Origin: Bombyx mori
Taxonomy: Eukaryota > Arthropoda > Insecta > Lepidoptera > Bombycidae
DNA length: 64,000 bases
Direction: 5' to 3'
Assembly: GCF_030269925.1 (NCBI RefSeq)
Contig: NC_085114.1
Span: 12,852,001-12,916,000, forward strand
Shown here one piece after another: positions 28,768 through 38,608 of the stretch. Below the pieces are notes generated by a model. It was not told where the DNA came from, ran no database searches, and saw nothing but the letters and a program-made list of their open reading frames with translations. The translations under genes were made by a program, and so were the position numbers. Numbering within the stretch: position 1 is the stretch's first letter; every line of letters begins with the position of its first letter.

Positions 28768-31650
28768 CTAGGTTGCACATCGACCTCTTTGTCGAGTTCG
28801 ACGAGTACGGTTACTGGGGTCCCTAAGCCTGCTCCTAGTATTAGAGCTGAAGGCATCTAATGCAAAGGTTATTGGATCTGATGGATCCGTAAGGACGTGT
28901 CTAGGGCGTCGACGGTGACTGGCTCCTGCATGATCAGGATTCGGTGAGTAGTCAGCGGCGGCAACGATAAGGCGATTATCATGACGCATAGCCTTATCGA
29001 AGTACCGTTCCGACGCTGACTTCATGTACTTCTGGATTGATTCAAGGCCCAGGTCGTCGTGTAGGTCAACGTTCCTCACGAACCACGGAGCCCTGACGGC
29101 TAACCTGCAAAAGCGGGATTGTAGGGATTGGAGGGTGTCTATGTGTGTGCGGGCCGCGTGAGCGAACACCACACTCGCGTAAGTCATGATGGGCCTTATG
29201 CAAGTTTTGTAAAGTGTCACCTTGTTCCGAAGAGACATTTTACTCCGCTTACAGATCATGGGATAGAGTCTGCCGAGAATGAATGCGGCACGGTCGCGGA
29301 CTGTTTTTATGTGTGGGCGGAATGTCATAGATGCATCCAGGGTGACTCCCAGGTACTTAACCTTCCTGACCCAGGGTATAGGTTGGCCGAAGAGGGTGAT
29401 CGGGGGAGTGATATTTCTCCTCCTAATGCGGGAGGAAATAAGCGGTGAGTTTCCCCTTTGAAATAACACTGCTGTGCTTTTCGCCGGGTTGATGTCTATG
29501 CGCCATTTTCGGAACCACTGTCCTAGGGCTAGGGCTGCGCTCTGAAGCTTCTTCGCGATTAGGGACTTATTTCTACTAGAATAGTAAACAGTCGTGTCGT
29601 CGGCGAATAAAGCTAAATGGGTCGGCGGCGACCGGGGAATATCATTAATAAATAAACTAAATAGGAGCGGTGAGAGAACGGAGCCTTGCGGCACTCCAGC
29701 CGTGAGTGGTCGCGGGGAGGAGCGGGTTCCCTCTACTCGATATCGAAAAGAGCGGTTCGACAAGAAGTCCCGTATGATGAGCACGAGACTATCCGGCACG
29801 CCCATGTTGAATAGTTTGAAAATCAAACCATTGTGCCAGACTTTGTCGAACGCTTTTGCGACGTCGAAGAAGAGAGCTCCCGTGTATAACGGTTTTGGTC
29901 GATTAAGTCCCACAAGAATGTGCTCCGTGAGGCGGTGCACCTGTTGTACGCATGAGTGATTTGCACGGAATCCGAATTGTTCATCGATGAGAATGCCCTT
30001 GGATGAGACGAAATCTCTGAGGCGTTTGTAGAGCAGACGCTCATACAGTTTGCCTAGAGACATGAGGAGGCTAATCGGGCGATAACTCGTCGGATTATTT
30101 TTTGGTTTACCGGGTTTGTGTATGCCGATAACGTCCGCTTCTTTCCACACCGTGGGAAAGATACAGTTAGCCATAGCGGCATTGAAAATAGATGCCAACA
30201 TCACGATGAGTTGGACGGGTAAAAGTTTAATAACGCGGTTAGATATACCGTCGGAACCGGGAGCCTTGCGAGGACGTAGGTCTTTGATCAGGTCTTTAAC
30301 TTCCATTGAGGTGACGGGCAGTAACGCGTCCAAGGGTGGCAAGGAGGCTCTGCGTTCTACCTCACTGTCTACTAATTCTACATGAACAGGGTCCGCGGAT
30401 TGAATGCTGGGCATGCACTGGGCTTGCAATGTATCGGCCAGCAGCTCTGCTTTTTCGTCATCATCGAACGCCGCGAGTCGGCCTGAGGGGCCTACGAGAG
30501 GGGGCATAGTTACTACCGTATCCGATTTGAGAGTACGAGCTAAGCGGTAGTAAGACCTTTGAGAGGGCGCGAGTCCTTTTAAGAAATCAGACCATCTGGC
30601 ATCTCGGACTTCGGTGATGCGAGACTTTACGTCGCGTTGTAGGGCACGCATTCGAATACGATTTTCCGCGGTAGGATACCTATCGTACGCACGGATCGAG
30701 GCGTTCTTAGCTCTAAGGAGTTCCCTAATATCATCGGGCAATTTGAAGCGGTGAAGGAAGTCCTCCGCTACAACTTGCTTCGATGACCTATCTAATGTCG
30801 AGGTGATGTGTGACGTTACGATGTCTATGGCTTCAGCGGTATCCTGAGGAGACGGGATAGAGTCCGGACTAAACGGAAGCGATGGTGGATCAGATTCAGC
30901 AAGGCTGATGCCCAGCGTGTGCCAATCCACCACAGTCCTCGTGACGGGAACGGAATCGGGAGCGCGACCGAGCTTCATAATGACGGGACGATGGTCTGAA
31001 TCTAACTCTGAAACTACTTCAATCGAATTTAAGCGCAGAGTTACGTTTTTTAATAACGCTATGTCGAGTATATCCGGGCGATGCGCGATATTTAGCGGGT
31101 AGTGAGTCGGGGTCAGCGGAGCGACGATATCGAAGGCGAGATCATCGACTAACGCGTCGAGGCGCCTGCCATTAGGGGTTGAGGTGTGAGAGTTCCACCT
31201 GACGTGTTTACAATTTAGGTCACCCGCCAGAATGACAGAGCTTCCCATGCCGAGCAGCGCCTCAATATCACTACTTAGAACAATTTTATCCGGTGGAAGA
31301 TAAACGGACGCGATAACGATCGGCGCGTGTCCAGTCAGTGAGATTCGGCATACTGATGCTTCGATGTTAGAAAGCGCGGGGGGGTCGAGTGGGACGCAAT
31401 GCAGGGCTCTTCTATAGTAAATGACGGTACCACCACCACGAGCAGTGAGCCTGTCGTTCCTAACCATGTTGTAGTTCGCGATTTTAGGGTCGCGGCGCGC
31501 GGGCTTAAGCAGGGTCTCCTGCACCAAAAAGATGTCAATTTGATGGTCACGCAAAAAATCACAAACCTGATCACGTTGATTTGCGAGACCGTAAGCGTTA
31601 AAAAATCCTATCGTTACGGATAGGGGCTTGATTCTACTTATGTACGCCAT
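28768..31650 (-). CDS. Jockey ORF2: endonuclease-reverse transcriptase
   Basis: 960 residues from ATG at 31650. The N-terminal APE-type endonuclease has its motifs: FFNAYGL, FLVQETLL (catalytic Glu), VYLPPD, LAGDLNCKHVRWNS (Asp/Asn pair) and DSDHRPV (catalytic His). The reverse transcriptase follows: NPTSYRPISLLMSLGKLYER, EQFGFRANHSC, FFDVAKAFDKVWH (first Asp), GVPQGSVLSPLLFSLFIND and LALFADDTTVYY (catalytic FADD), then KYLGVTLD. No stops or frameshifts. The enzyme nicks target DNA and primes cDNA synthesis there. With ORF1 intact too, this copy may be retrotransposition-competent; that is inference. Confidence 0.95.
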   Translation of the reverse strand: MAYISRIKPLSVTIGFFNAYGLANQRDQVCDFLRDHQIDIFLVQETLLKPARRDPKIANYNMVRNDRLTARGGGTVIYYRRALHCVPLDPPALSNIEASVCRISLTGHAPIVIASVYLPPDKIVLSSDIEALLGMGSSVILAGDLNCKHVRWNSHTSTPNGRRLDALVDDLAFDIVAPLTPTHYPLNIAHRPDILDIALLKNVTLRLNSIEVVSELDSDHRPVIMKLGRAPDSVPVTRTVVDWHTLGISLAESDPPSLPFSPDSIPSPQDTAEAIDIVTSHITSTLDRSSKQVVAEDFLHRFKLPDDIRELLRAKNASIRAYDRYPTAENRIRMRALQRDVKSRITEVRDARWSDFLKGLAPSQRSYYRLARTLKSDTVVTMPPLVGPSGRLAAFDDDEKAELLADTLQAQCMPSIQSADPVHVELVDSEVERRASLPPLDALLPVTSMEVKDLIKDLRPRKAPGSDGISNRVIKLLPVQLIVMLASIFNAAMANCIFPTVWKEADVIGIHKPGKPKNNPTSYRPISLLMSLGKLYERLLYKRLRDFVSSKGILIDEQFGFRANHSCVQQVHRLTEHILVGLNRPKPLYTGALFFDVAKAFDKVWHNGLIFKLFNMGVPDSLVLIIRDFLSNRSFRYRVEGTRSSPRPLTAGVPQGSVLSPLLFSLFINDIPRSPPTHLALFADDTTVYYSSRNKSLIAKKLQSAALALGQWFRKWRIDINPAKSTAVLFQRGNSPLISSRIRRRNITPPITLFGQPIPWVRKVKYLGVTLDASMTFRPHIKTVRDRAAFILGRLYPMICKRSKMSLRNKVTLYKTCIRPIMTYASVVFAHAARTHIDTLQSLQSRFCRLAVRAPWFVRNVDLHDDLGLESIQKYMKSASERYFDKAMRHDNRLIVAAADYSPNPDHAGASHRRRPRHVLTDPSDPITFALDAFSSNTRSRLRDPSNRTRRTRQRGRCAT

Positions 31651-31783
31651 TGATTACCGGCGGAGTGAGGGGAGGACGTACGTATTTAACGACGCGTATA
31701 CGTCAGCGTATTCTTGCACAACGGCGATGAAGTGTTGTGCAGTGGAGGCGGCGCGAATGGCGTCGCCCAAAGCATTAACGCGA

Positions 31784-33280
31784 TCAAAGTTGATCGACTG
31801 AAAAAAAGTCGATCGCTAGAGCGAGATTGTCGGACGCGGTCGGAGGGCAGGTCGCGGGGGAGGGACGAGTCGCGGGGGAGGGACGTATCGCGGGGGTGGG
31901 ACGAGTCGCGGGGGAGAGAGTTGTAGCCGTGTTCGTGAACGGCAACGGTTTAGCCCAGGCCGAGACGCTGGGCACCGACGCCGGCACGAAAGCAGGCTTA
32001 GCCTTCGGCACAGAGGGTGCCGTGGCTTTGATGTCTGGGCCGAAAGCTCGGAGGCGGTTTTGGCGGGCGACGCGGCGATTTATTTTAGGGGCTCGGGGGC
32101 AACCACGGTAATTCGCGGGGTGGCCCTGTGTTCGGCACAGGACGCAGCTAGGCGGTTCCGTAGCGGTTTTTTGATCGCGAGTGCAAAGGCTCGTGGCATG
32201 ATCGCCCAAACACTTGACGCATCGGGAGCGCGCGTGGCAATTACGGGAAGAGTGCCCGTACAACTGACAGTTATGGCACTGGCTCGGAGTGCCTTTTTTA
32301 TGGGGGGTTTCGACGGTTATTCCGGAAAGCCTACAGACTGTTCGTACGTTGAAAATTTGCTTGCCCTCGGGGGTAGGCTGGAGAGCGACGAGAACCATAT
32401 TGTATGGCTCCCTCCCGCGTCCTGTGTGCATGCGGTGCACGGAATTGACCGGCAAACCTTGTTCTAGAAGGTCGGCCTTGATGAGATCGGCATCTAATTC
32501 CTTTGGGATGCCGCGTATGACCGCGCGAAGTTCACGCTCCTCCTGAAGCGTATAAGTGTGGAAACTTATACGCTCCTTTCGGAGATAGCTTGAGAGGGCC
32601 CTATGGTCATCGGGTGTCGTTAACTTAATTTGAATCCCGTTCGCGAGGTTACGGGCGCTGATAAAATTAATTTTTTTGGCCTGAAGGGCCAGGGAAACTC
32701 GGTCCCAAGCTGCCTTCTCTTGAAGGATTACCGGGGGAGGGGTCTGAGTTTTATTTTGTGCCACTGGACGCGGCGACGGTGTGGCACGGGCAGGGGGAGC
32801 GACGGGAGTCGGAGGGCGAGGGCGCGACGCGTTCGCAGCTTTAATAATTTTAGCGGCCGCGGGAGCTCGGGACTCCGCAGCGCGCTTCTTACCCTTTTGT
32901 ACCAGGGTGAATCCATCCGTCGATGAGGCGGGGGCGAGGTCGACCTCCATGTCTGAGTCAGAGTCGGAGGACGAGAAGGCAGCAGGCTCGGGAGCAGGCG
33001 ACCTACGGGCAGATGCAGGACGTCCGTCGGACCCTACGGAACCCGCGGATGATCGCGCCAGGGGAGCAGCGGCCACGGCGGACGACGCAGCAGTTTTACC
33101 CACTAGTATAGGCGACGCGGGAGCGGCAGGCATGGCGGACGCTGCGGTGTACGACGCGGGAGCGACGAGCACGGCGGAATCCGCGAGAGGGCTCACGGCG
33201 TGATCGGCCTTGAAAGCCAGAAACTCAGAAGTGAGCTTTGGGTAGCGAAGTCGGAGGAATTCTGAAAATAAAGCTTCCAT
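31784..33280 (-). CDS. Jockey ORF1: Gag-like nucleic-acid-binding protein
   Basis: About 498 residues from ATG at 33280 (MEALFSEFLRLRYPKL); the frame is open further up, but without an ATG. Layout: Ala-rich N-terminus; acidic SSDSDSDMEVDL; basic Pro-rich stretch; a central region like the PRE_C2HC domain of insect Jockey proteins; then three CCHC-type knuckles: CHNCQLYGHSSRNC, CVKCLGDHATSLC and CVLCRTQGHPANYRGC. The C-terminal third has a repeated RPSPAT-type heptad encoded by a ~21-bp tandem repeat. Such proteins bind element RNA and form the RNP that carries it to the nucleus. ORF2 starts 133 bases downstream. Confidence 0.92.
   Translation of the reverse strand: MEALFSEFLRLRYPKLTSEFLAFKADHAVSPLADSAVLVAPASYTAASAMPAAPASPILVGKTAASSAVAAAPLARSSAGSVGSDGRPASARRSPAPEPAAFSSSDSDSDMEVDLAPASSTDGFTLVQKGKKRAAESRAPAAAKIIKAANASRPRPPTPVAPPARATPSPRPVAQNKTQTPPPVILQEKAAWDRVSLALQAKKINFISARNLANGIQIKLTTPDDHRALSSYLRKERISFHTYTLQEERELRAVIRGIPKELDADLIKADLLEQGLPVNSVHRMHTGRGREPYNMVLVALQPTPEGKQIFNVRTVCRLSGITVETPHKKGTPSQCHNCQLYGHSSRNCHARSRCVKCLGDHATSLCTRDQKTATEPPSCVLCRTQGHPANYRGCPRAPKINRRVARQNRLRAFGPDIKATAPSVPKAKPAFVPASVPSVSAWAKPLPFTNTATTLSPATRPTPAIRPSPATRPSPATCPPTASDNLALAIDFFSVDQL
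31846..31920. repeat. Tandem ~21-bp GC-rich repeat in Jockey ORF1
   Basis: About 3.5 imperfect copies of a unit like gtcgcgggggagggacga. On the minus strand they encode the repeated (T/S)PATRPSP-type segment near the ORF1 C-terminus. Copy number could vary between insertions. Confidence 0.7.
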
Positions 33281-33569
33281 GATGTCTGACCCAGGTGGGG
33301 CTGTCCCGGGTCTTAAACACACTCGCCTTGCGGCGAGGCCCCAACTTCTCGGTACTTAGCGGTTCGATTGAACACAGGTGGCGATGCGGCACAATTACTG
33401 CAGGAAAAAGAAAGAACAAAAAAAAAGGAAACAACAAAATAAACCAAAACAAAACAAACACTTCCAGGAACACACTTTGTCGGCAGATGTGCCACGAACA
33501 AAAGCCGGGTGAACAAAGGCCGGGCTAACAATAAAACCAGGCGAACAATGGTCGGGCGATTGAGTGGTC

Positions 33570-33611
33570 GGTGAGCACGTCCGCAGGCGGCGGGTGCTTC
33601 TGTCGGACTGG
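33570..33611 (-). promoter_or_regulatory. Internal Inr + DPE promoter of the Jockey element
   Basis: The first bases on the minus strand are CCAGTCCGAC. Taking the A at 33609 as +1, GGACGTG falls at +28 to +34 (33582-33576). This matches the arthropod downstream promoter element RGWCGTG at its canonical spacing. Jockey-type elements are known to use TATA-less internal promoters of this kind. Confidence 0.75.
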
Positions 33612-33814
33612 AAAAAAATGGTTACTTTTATGGCCCGCATATATGTTAATTTTATTATTTTAAATTTTTTATTTGCCATAATTTATTTTTAAGGCTGTGT
33701 GTTTAGAAGAAAGTTAAAGAAAAGAGAGGAATTCGTGAAGTGTATTAGGTGTTATAAATAAAATAGAATTAAAAGTTAAAAAGTTTATTTAGCAAAATAT
33801 ACTTAATATTAAAA

Positions 33815-33960
33815 ATTATGTGTCGCCGTCGTCACTATCATTTTCTAATAGTGCTACCCCTTGGATTAAATTTATGGTAGGACCTGAGCTGGTGGAAGGA
33901 GTTGGCTCCTCATCGTCGACATAACGAAGAGTCGCTGTCGTCACTGGCGTAAATAATAAA
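33815..33960 (-). pseudogene. Possible captured exon-like fragment in the Helitron-like element
   Basis: On the minus strand this stretch reads an open, acidic C-terminus-like peptide: LRYVDDEEPTPSTSSGPTIN, then GVALLENDSDDGDT and a stop. Codon-like composition stands out from the AT-rich Helitron around it. Helitrons often capture host gene pieces. I do not recognise the source gene. Confidence 0.35.
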
Positions 33961-34119
33961 ACGCTCAGTGACTGAATCGACTATAATTATGGTCATTGGT
34001 ATTTGGTCCTGCCATTGCAAACAAATTTAAAACAATAACACGCGTAACAAAAACTAAATTTAAAATAATAATAACAACTCGTAACAAAAACTCAATATAA
34101 ACAAAGGGTTCCTACAACT

Positions 34120-34315
34120 TTAGTAGGCACATGTGTAACCGGGAGCGAACGGAACGTGGACGCGGTGCGGGAGGGGAGAGTCGGTCGACTCACCAATCGC
34201 GCGCTCGGAACGGTGCTACGTCTTTCCCCGCGTCCTGCTTGACAACCAAAGAGACCTAAAAAACGACTTCTGCGCATCTAGCGACTCTTGCCAAGTTACG
34301 CGCTGGGGACTATAC
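34120..34315. other. GC-rich island within the Helitron-like element
   Basis: About 200 bases rich in CpG (for example gcgcgctcgg and gtggacgcgg), sitting in very AT-rich element sequence. A captured promoter or 5' UTR fragment is possible. I see no convincing ORF. Confidence 0.3.
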
Positions 34316-35887
34316 CTCATTATAACCAAAAAAAATAATTATAAAATAAAAATGTTTGGGGTGAACAACCCTTATCACTTAGGGGTATGAAATATAGATA
34401 GTAGCCGATTCTCAGACCTACTGAACATACTATTGATACACAAATAAAACCAAAGAAACATGGCTGAAAAATGTATAGTGAGTAAGACAGGAGACCGGAT
34501 TCGTCCTCATCCCTACTACGTGATGTTTGCTGGATGAGTGGTGACACCTGGCGGGGATAACTGATCGATTGATAGTTGATCAGTAGTCGACCGGCGAGGG
34601 CAGGAGATCAAATTGAATTAAAAAAAATCATAATTAAAGGAACTTGAAATTATAAACTCTGAATAACAATTTATCATACTACAATTATAATATTTGATTG
34701 CCATCTTGCAACCTTATTGCGGATCTGTGCATAGAATAAAAAAAATAAAAATCGGGATGGAAAAATAGGGGTTGATCGTATAAGAGTGAAAATTGAGAGT
34801 AATATATTTTTTTTATTATAGTCATGACAAAATAAAAAATAAAATCTTGCCAAAAAATTTAAAATTTATAATTAACAAATAAAAAATAGGGGTTGATCGT
34901 AGAGGGTGAAAATTTCAGAGTAATATGAAATTTTTTATTCTAAGTCATGACAAAATAAAAACAAAATTCTTGCAAAAAAATTTAGTTTTTAATTAACAAA
35001 TAAAAAATAAGGGTTGATCGTAGAGGGGTGAAAATTTAGGGTTGTATGTATTTTTGTATGCTGTATCATAAAAAAATTAAAACAAAAAATTTTGTCCAAA
35101 AAATAAAAAAATAAATTTAGGGGTGGACTACCCCTAACATTTAGGGGGATGAAAAATAGATGTTAGCCGATTCTCATAGATACCGGATAAGCACAAAAAA
35201 TTTCATCAAAATCGGTCAAGCCGTTTCGGAGGAGTATGGCAACGAAAACTGTGACACGAGAATTTTATATATTAGATAATCACAAATTTCGCCTAGACTA
35301 CACTAAAAAATATTAACAAAGACAAACCATATTCTATTTTGACAACAGACGTCAAGAACAAAAGTTTGACAATAAATAGTATGCATGCGTGTGTGCGTCA
35401 AATACATGGTATGTAGTGTGTGTAATGTTTTCTTTATTGATTTAATGTATCTTTTATGCATTATTTAAAAAAAATATTAGCATTGTGTACTTCTTCTCTA
35501 TATTCTCTATAAGTGTGGAAAATTTCATACTCCTCCGTCCGCGCGATTTTCGTAAAAAGGGATACAACGTTTTTGCTTCACGTATTAATATATAGATAAT
35601 GAAACGCATACAACGTCATTGGTACATACTGACACTGATCTACAGAGGAACTGGATTCGAAGTCACATCCGTTGGCAAGACGCTCCATAAAATTTGTGCA
35701 TATGTTCAATCATTTATGAGCCACGTCTTATTTTGTTTGATGAAGCAAATCGAGACGATTCAGATTATTTTTACGTTTTAATTTTACAGAACTTTTAGAA
35801 GCCGACTTAACCTAATAGGTGTATGGCTCTAATAAAGAATAAAAAAAAAAGTATTGACGATCATCTTTAAATACTATATTAAGTTAT

Positions 35888-36125
35888 TGATAAATTAAAG
35901 AGTGGACGGTTCGCGTGGTACGGACAGCGTGGTAGAGGGAAGATGTATGGAAATGATAGTGCAAGGTAGAGCGGGAAGAGGTCGACCGAAGAAGACATGG
36001 ATGGAGTGTGTCAATGACGTTATGAGAGAAAGAGGAGTGAGTGTTGAGATGACAGCTGATAGAGAAGAACGCAGTAAAAAAATTCGCTGTGCTGACCCCA
36101 CCTAGCGGAATAAGGTGGGTACAAA
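35888..36125 (+). pseudogene. RTE-like LINE C-terminal fragment
   Basis: Plus strand encodes RCMEMIVQGRAGRGRPKKTW, MECVNDVMRERGVSVEMTAD and IRCADPT with a stop. Same family and orientation-specific end as 27653-27900, with a ggtgggtacaaagaac tail. Confidence 0.7.
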
Positions 36126-36845
36126 GAACAAGAAGAAGAAGATTAGGAGGAAAAAGAAGGAGGCTACCTTGTGTCTTAGTTATTAGAGCCTGACTATAGT
36201 CAACACAATTGTCGCTACACACCATGAGAAATTAGGGCGAAGTCTTATTGTACAAAAGTTGTCCCACCCTTCAAGCTGTAAGGCTTCACAGCCAATACCT
36301 TATTTACTTGCTCATAATATTTCCCAGACCCCACCACGTGTAAATAGTCAATAGAAGAAGTCAATCCGCAACCATGCTGAATAAGATTCCAATCCATCCA
36401 ATCCAAAAACGATATAATTAAATAAACAATGCAATACTACTTGGTTCATTATCCACAAAACATTCAAACGTACAAACAATAGTATATAAGCAGTAAAGTG
36501 CTAATGTTTGTTTACATTACTTGGCTTTAACGACTGGCATGTCGGAACTATTCCTGTACGAGACCACACATAGTAAAAATAGTAGTAAACATTTAATCAC
36601 ATTAAATTGTTTAAAAATCACACTTGCGAAGCCCCATACTTCGCTGTCACTATTGCTACTTGTACGAAAAATTTCGATTTGCTGATGTTATTCGCATCAT
36701 ACTTACCGTTTTTAGAATATACTATATTATAATCTATGTACTAGGTTTTTTTTATTGCTTATATGGGTGGACGCGCTCACAGCCCACCTGGTGTTAAGTG
36801 GTTACTGGAGCCCATAGACATCTACAACGTAAATGCGCCACCCAC

Positions 36846-36883
36846 CTAGAGAGATCAGTTCTCCTTAGAACGGATCTCTCTAG
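36846..36883. repeat. 17-bp inverted repeat at a LINE-SINE junction
   Basis: ctagagagatcagttct, four bases (cctt), then its reverse complement with one mismatch. The second arm is an inverted copy of SINE target sequence just before the Jockey fragment. Confidence 0.75.
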
Positions 36884-37151
36884 GACGCCTTCAGCTCTAA
36901 CACTAGAAGCAGGCTTAGGGACCCCGGTAACCGTACTCGCCGGATCTTCTCAGCGGGTCGCGATTCCGATCCGGTAGTAGATTCATTCGCGAAGCAGCTG
37001 CTTTTGAGTTGTTAGGTCTCCTTCGGAGGCACTCGAGTAGCTGTTAGCAAATCCTACCCCTTCTGGCTGAGCCTTTGCTCGACCACCTGTCCTGGTGAAA
37101 CTGGAAAGGCCTCCGGGCCACCAGTAATACTTCAATCATAAGAAAAAAAAA
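36884..37151 (+). mobile_element. 5'-truncated Jockey copy inserted in a SINE
   Basis: Matches the 3' end of the full Jockey element (from the last part of ORF2 through the poly-A), in the opposite orientation, with an internal deletion of about 68 bp near 36950 between short ctcg repeats. It split a SINE at gttct (36858-36862 and 37153-37157). An inverted copy of target sequence sits at the 5' junction. Confidence 0.8.
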
Positions 37152-37288
37152 TGTTCTAAGGTCTCAGTACAGTTACAACGGTTGCCCCACCCTTCAAACC
37201 GAAACGCATTACTGCTTCACGGCAGAAATAGGCATGGTGGTGGGTGGTACCTACCCGCGCGGATTCACAAGAGGTCCTAACACCAGGT

Positions 37289-37446
37289 TCCAGTATTCTA
37301 TGTGCTTCGCAGAATCTACTACCGGATCGGAAACGCGACCCACTGAGAAGATCCGGCGAGAAACTCAGAGGGCGGTATCTATGGATTAGCTTACTCGCCG
37401 AACCCTTCGTCGCTCGCAAGCGCCGGGTTTGACGAGAACGGTGACG
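37289..37446 (-). mobile_element. Second-Jockey-subfamily 3' end next to a SINE
   Basis: Starts in the middle of the tail (tgcttcgcagaatctactac) immediately after the split SINE, and runs into the ORF2 C-terminus region near aagcgccgggtttgacgag. Confidence 0.65.
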
Positions 37447-37946
37447 GGGAAAGGTGCAAAAACCTTTATTTAATATAAAACTGCGAGTTCGACTCCAAAT
37501 CCTAAATTGGGTTCATGCTTTAATATCAATGGATTCCAAGAAGCATTCAGTACGATATCAACCATGAGCTCCTTCACCAATCTACGCAATGAATAAATAG
37601 AAAACATTATTGCGAATCACTTGGTGAAGCAACACCACGGTTTTATCTTGTTAAATGTTCTGTAACGTGTTCTGTGCGATATTGCAGAATCATCTCTTTA
37701 AACATTACTTGTGTTCGGTCAAAGCGTACCAATCCGTGAAGCGGTTAAGTCTTGTAAAACATTTCGGCGGTACGTTCGTGTAAAAAAAGTTCGTTAGAGA
37801 TTATTGAACAAGATATTTTTAGATTATTGATTTTTAGATTATTGTTTTTAGTGTTGGACGATTTAAATTAATATTTTGTTATAATTCCAGGGTTGAAAGT
37901 CTTTGGTTTAAGCAGCATTTCGGTTAATACTGCATTATATTTGGTA

Positions 37947-38361
37947 CTAGCTTTAGCCCGCGACTTCGTCCGCGTGGAATAGTTCACAAATAATTCTTTA
38001 TTTTAGAACAAATTTGGTTAGCATAAAAAACATTATAGTGAGCCAGCCTTATCATATAGACATATGCTGTCGCGGACTTTTTTTAGAGCCTTTAAAGGGG
38101 AGAACAATTCTGTCATACATTATTTTAGCAAAACTTTAACCGTTTCTGCAGCGCACGCAGCGGAAGCTCTCAAAAGGGAAAAAAACCCGATTTTGAAACA
38201 TTATTTATTGGTGATCCGCTTGTATTGGTCTTAGCGTTCTATAGCCTTCCTCGATAAACGGGCTATCTAACACTGAAAGAATTTTTCAAATCGGACCAGT
38301 AGTTCCTAAGATTAGCGCGTTCAAACAAACAAACTCTTCAGCTTTGTAATATTAGTATAGA
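37947..38361 (-). mobile_element. Non-autonomous Helitron (family D, LEP1-like)
   Basis: Minus strand: starts TCTATACTAATATTACAAAG and ends CGGGCTAAAGCTAG, with the GC-rich gcggacgaagtcgcgggc near-hairpin before the end and A/T flanks. Resembles the widespread lepidopteran LEP1-type Helitrons; the name is from memory. Confidence 0.7.
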
Positions 38362-38608
38362 TTAGCATCAGCAATTTGATGTTTTTAATTGAACTTCAAT
38401 TATGTTTACCTCATTCGAACAGCTGAAGAACTTTTTTTTTGTACCGATATCTTTTCCAAATTTTTAACTATAAATTACTCTCCTGTAAAAGTCACAAAAA
38501 TGTCGCTTAAAACAAATAACCTTTAACCCGTCGATACAACAATTCAATTAGAATTTAAACAGTCATTTCTAATTACGGAGCCCTTCATTGCGTTTTGTTT
38601 TGTTTGTA

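Larger units (their letters stand above)
28518..33611 (-). mobile_element. Full-length Jockey-clade non-LTR retrotransposon
   Basis: About 5.1 kb, minus strand: 5' end at 33611, ORF1, ORF2, a 3' UTR of about 230 bp and a poly(A) tail seen as a T run ending at 28539. It is flanked by the 18-bp direct repeat aaaaaaatggttactttt at 28500-28517 and 33612-33629. Both ORFs are open over their expected lengths. It inserted into the Helitron-like element at 28327-35276. Truncated relatives are at 36884, 15443 and about 45950. Confidence 0.93.
28327..35276 (-). mobile_element. Middle Helitron-like element (about 1.85 kb without its insert)
   Basis: On the minus strand it begins TCTAATATATAAAATTCTCG and ends GCCGGGTCAGCTAG, and lies exactly between a host A and T. 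Its 3' end is shared with the small elements at 14417, 57613 and 61749. It is interrupted by a Jockey retrotransposon (28518-33611). The body is AT-rich, with three repeats of a 'ggggttgatcgta...gtgaaaattga' type unit near 34770, 34890 and 35010. No helicase or Rep domain is visible, so it is non-autonomous. Confidence 0.8.
28240..35596 (-). mobile_element. Outer non-autonomous Helitron of a three-layer nest
   Basis: Minus-strand copy of the ~430-bp family also at 25690-26110 and 58458-58889. Its own sequence is 28240-28326 plus 35277-35596. It starts with TC, ends with CTAG, and has the palindromic hairpin aattcgaat-type core (AGTCGAA/TTCGACT) near the 3' end, and sits between A and T: all Helitron hallmarks. 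It is split by the larger Helitron-like element at 28327-35276. Rejoining the flanks reproduces the uninterrupted copy at 58458. Confidence 0.8.
36746..37287 (-). mobile_element. Bm1-type SINE split by a Jockey fragment
   Basis: SINE parts are 36746-36862 and 37152-37287. Together they make one nearly complete reverse SINE; the split falls at the agttct site. Confidence 0.82.

Noticed and set aside
32060..33203. Several plus-strand ORFs opposite Jockey ORF1
   Set aside because: They are antisense frames of a GC-rich ORF; the minus-strand frame has the zinc knuckles and is far longer.
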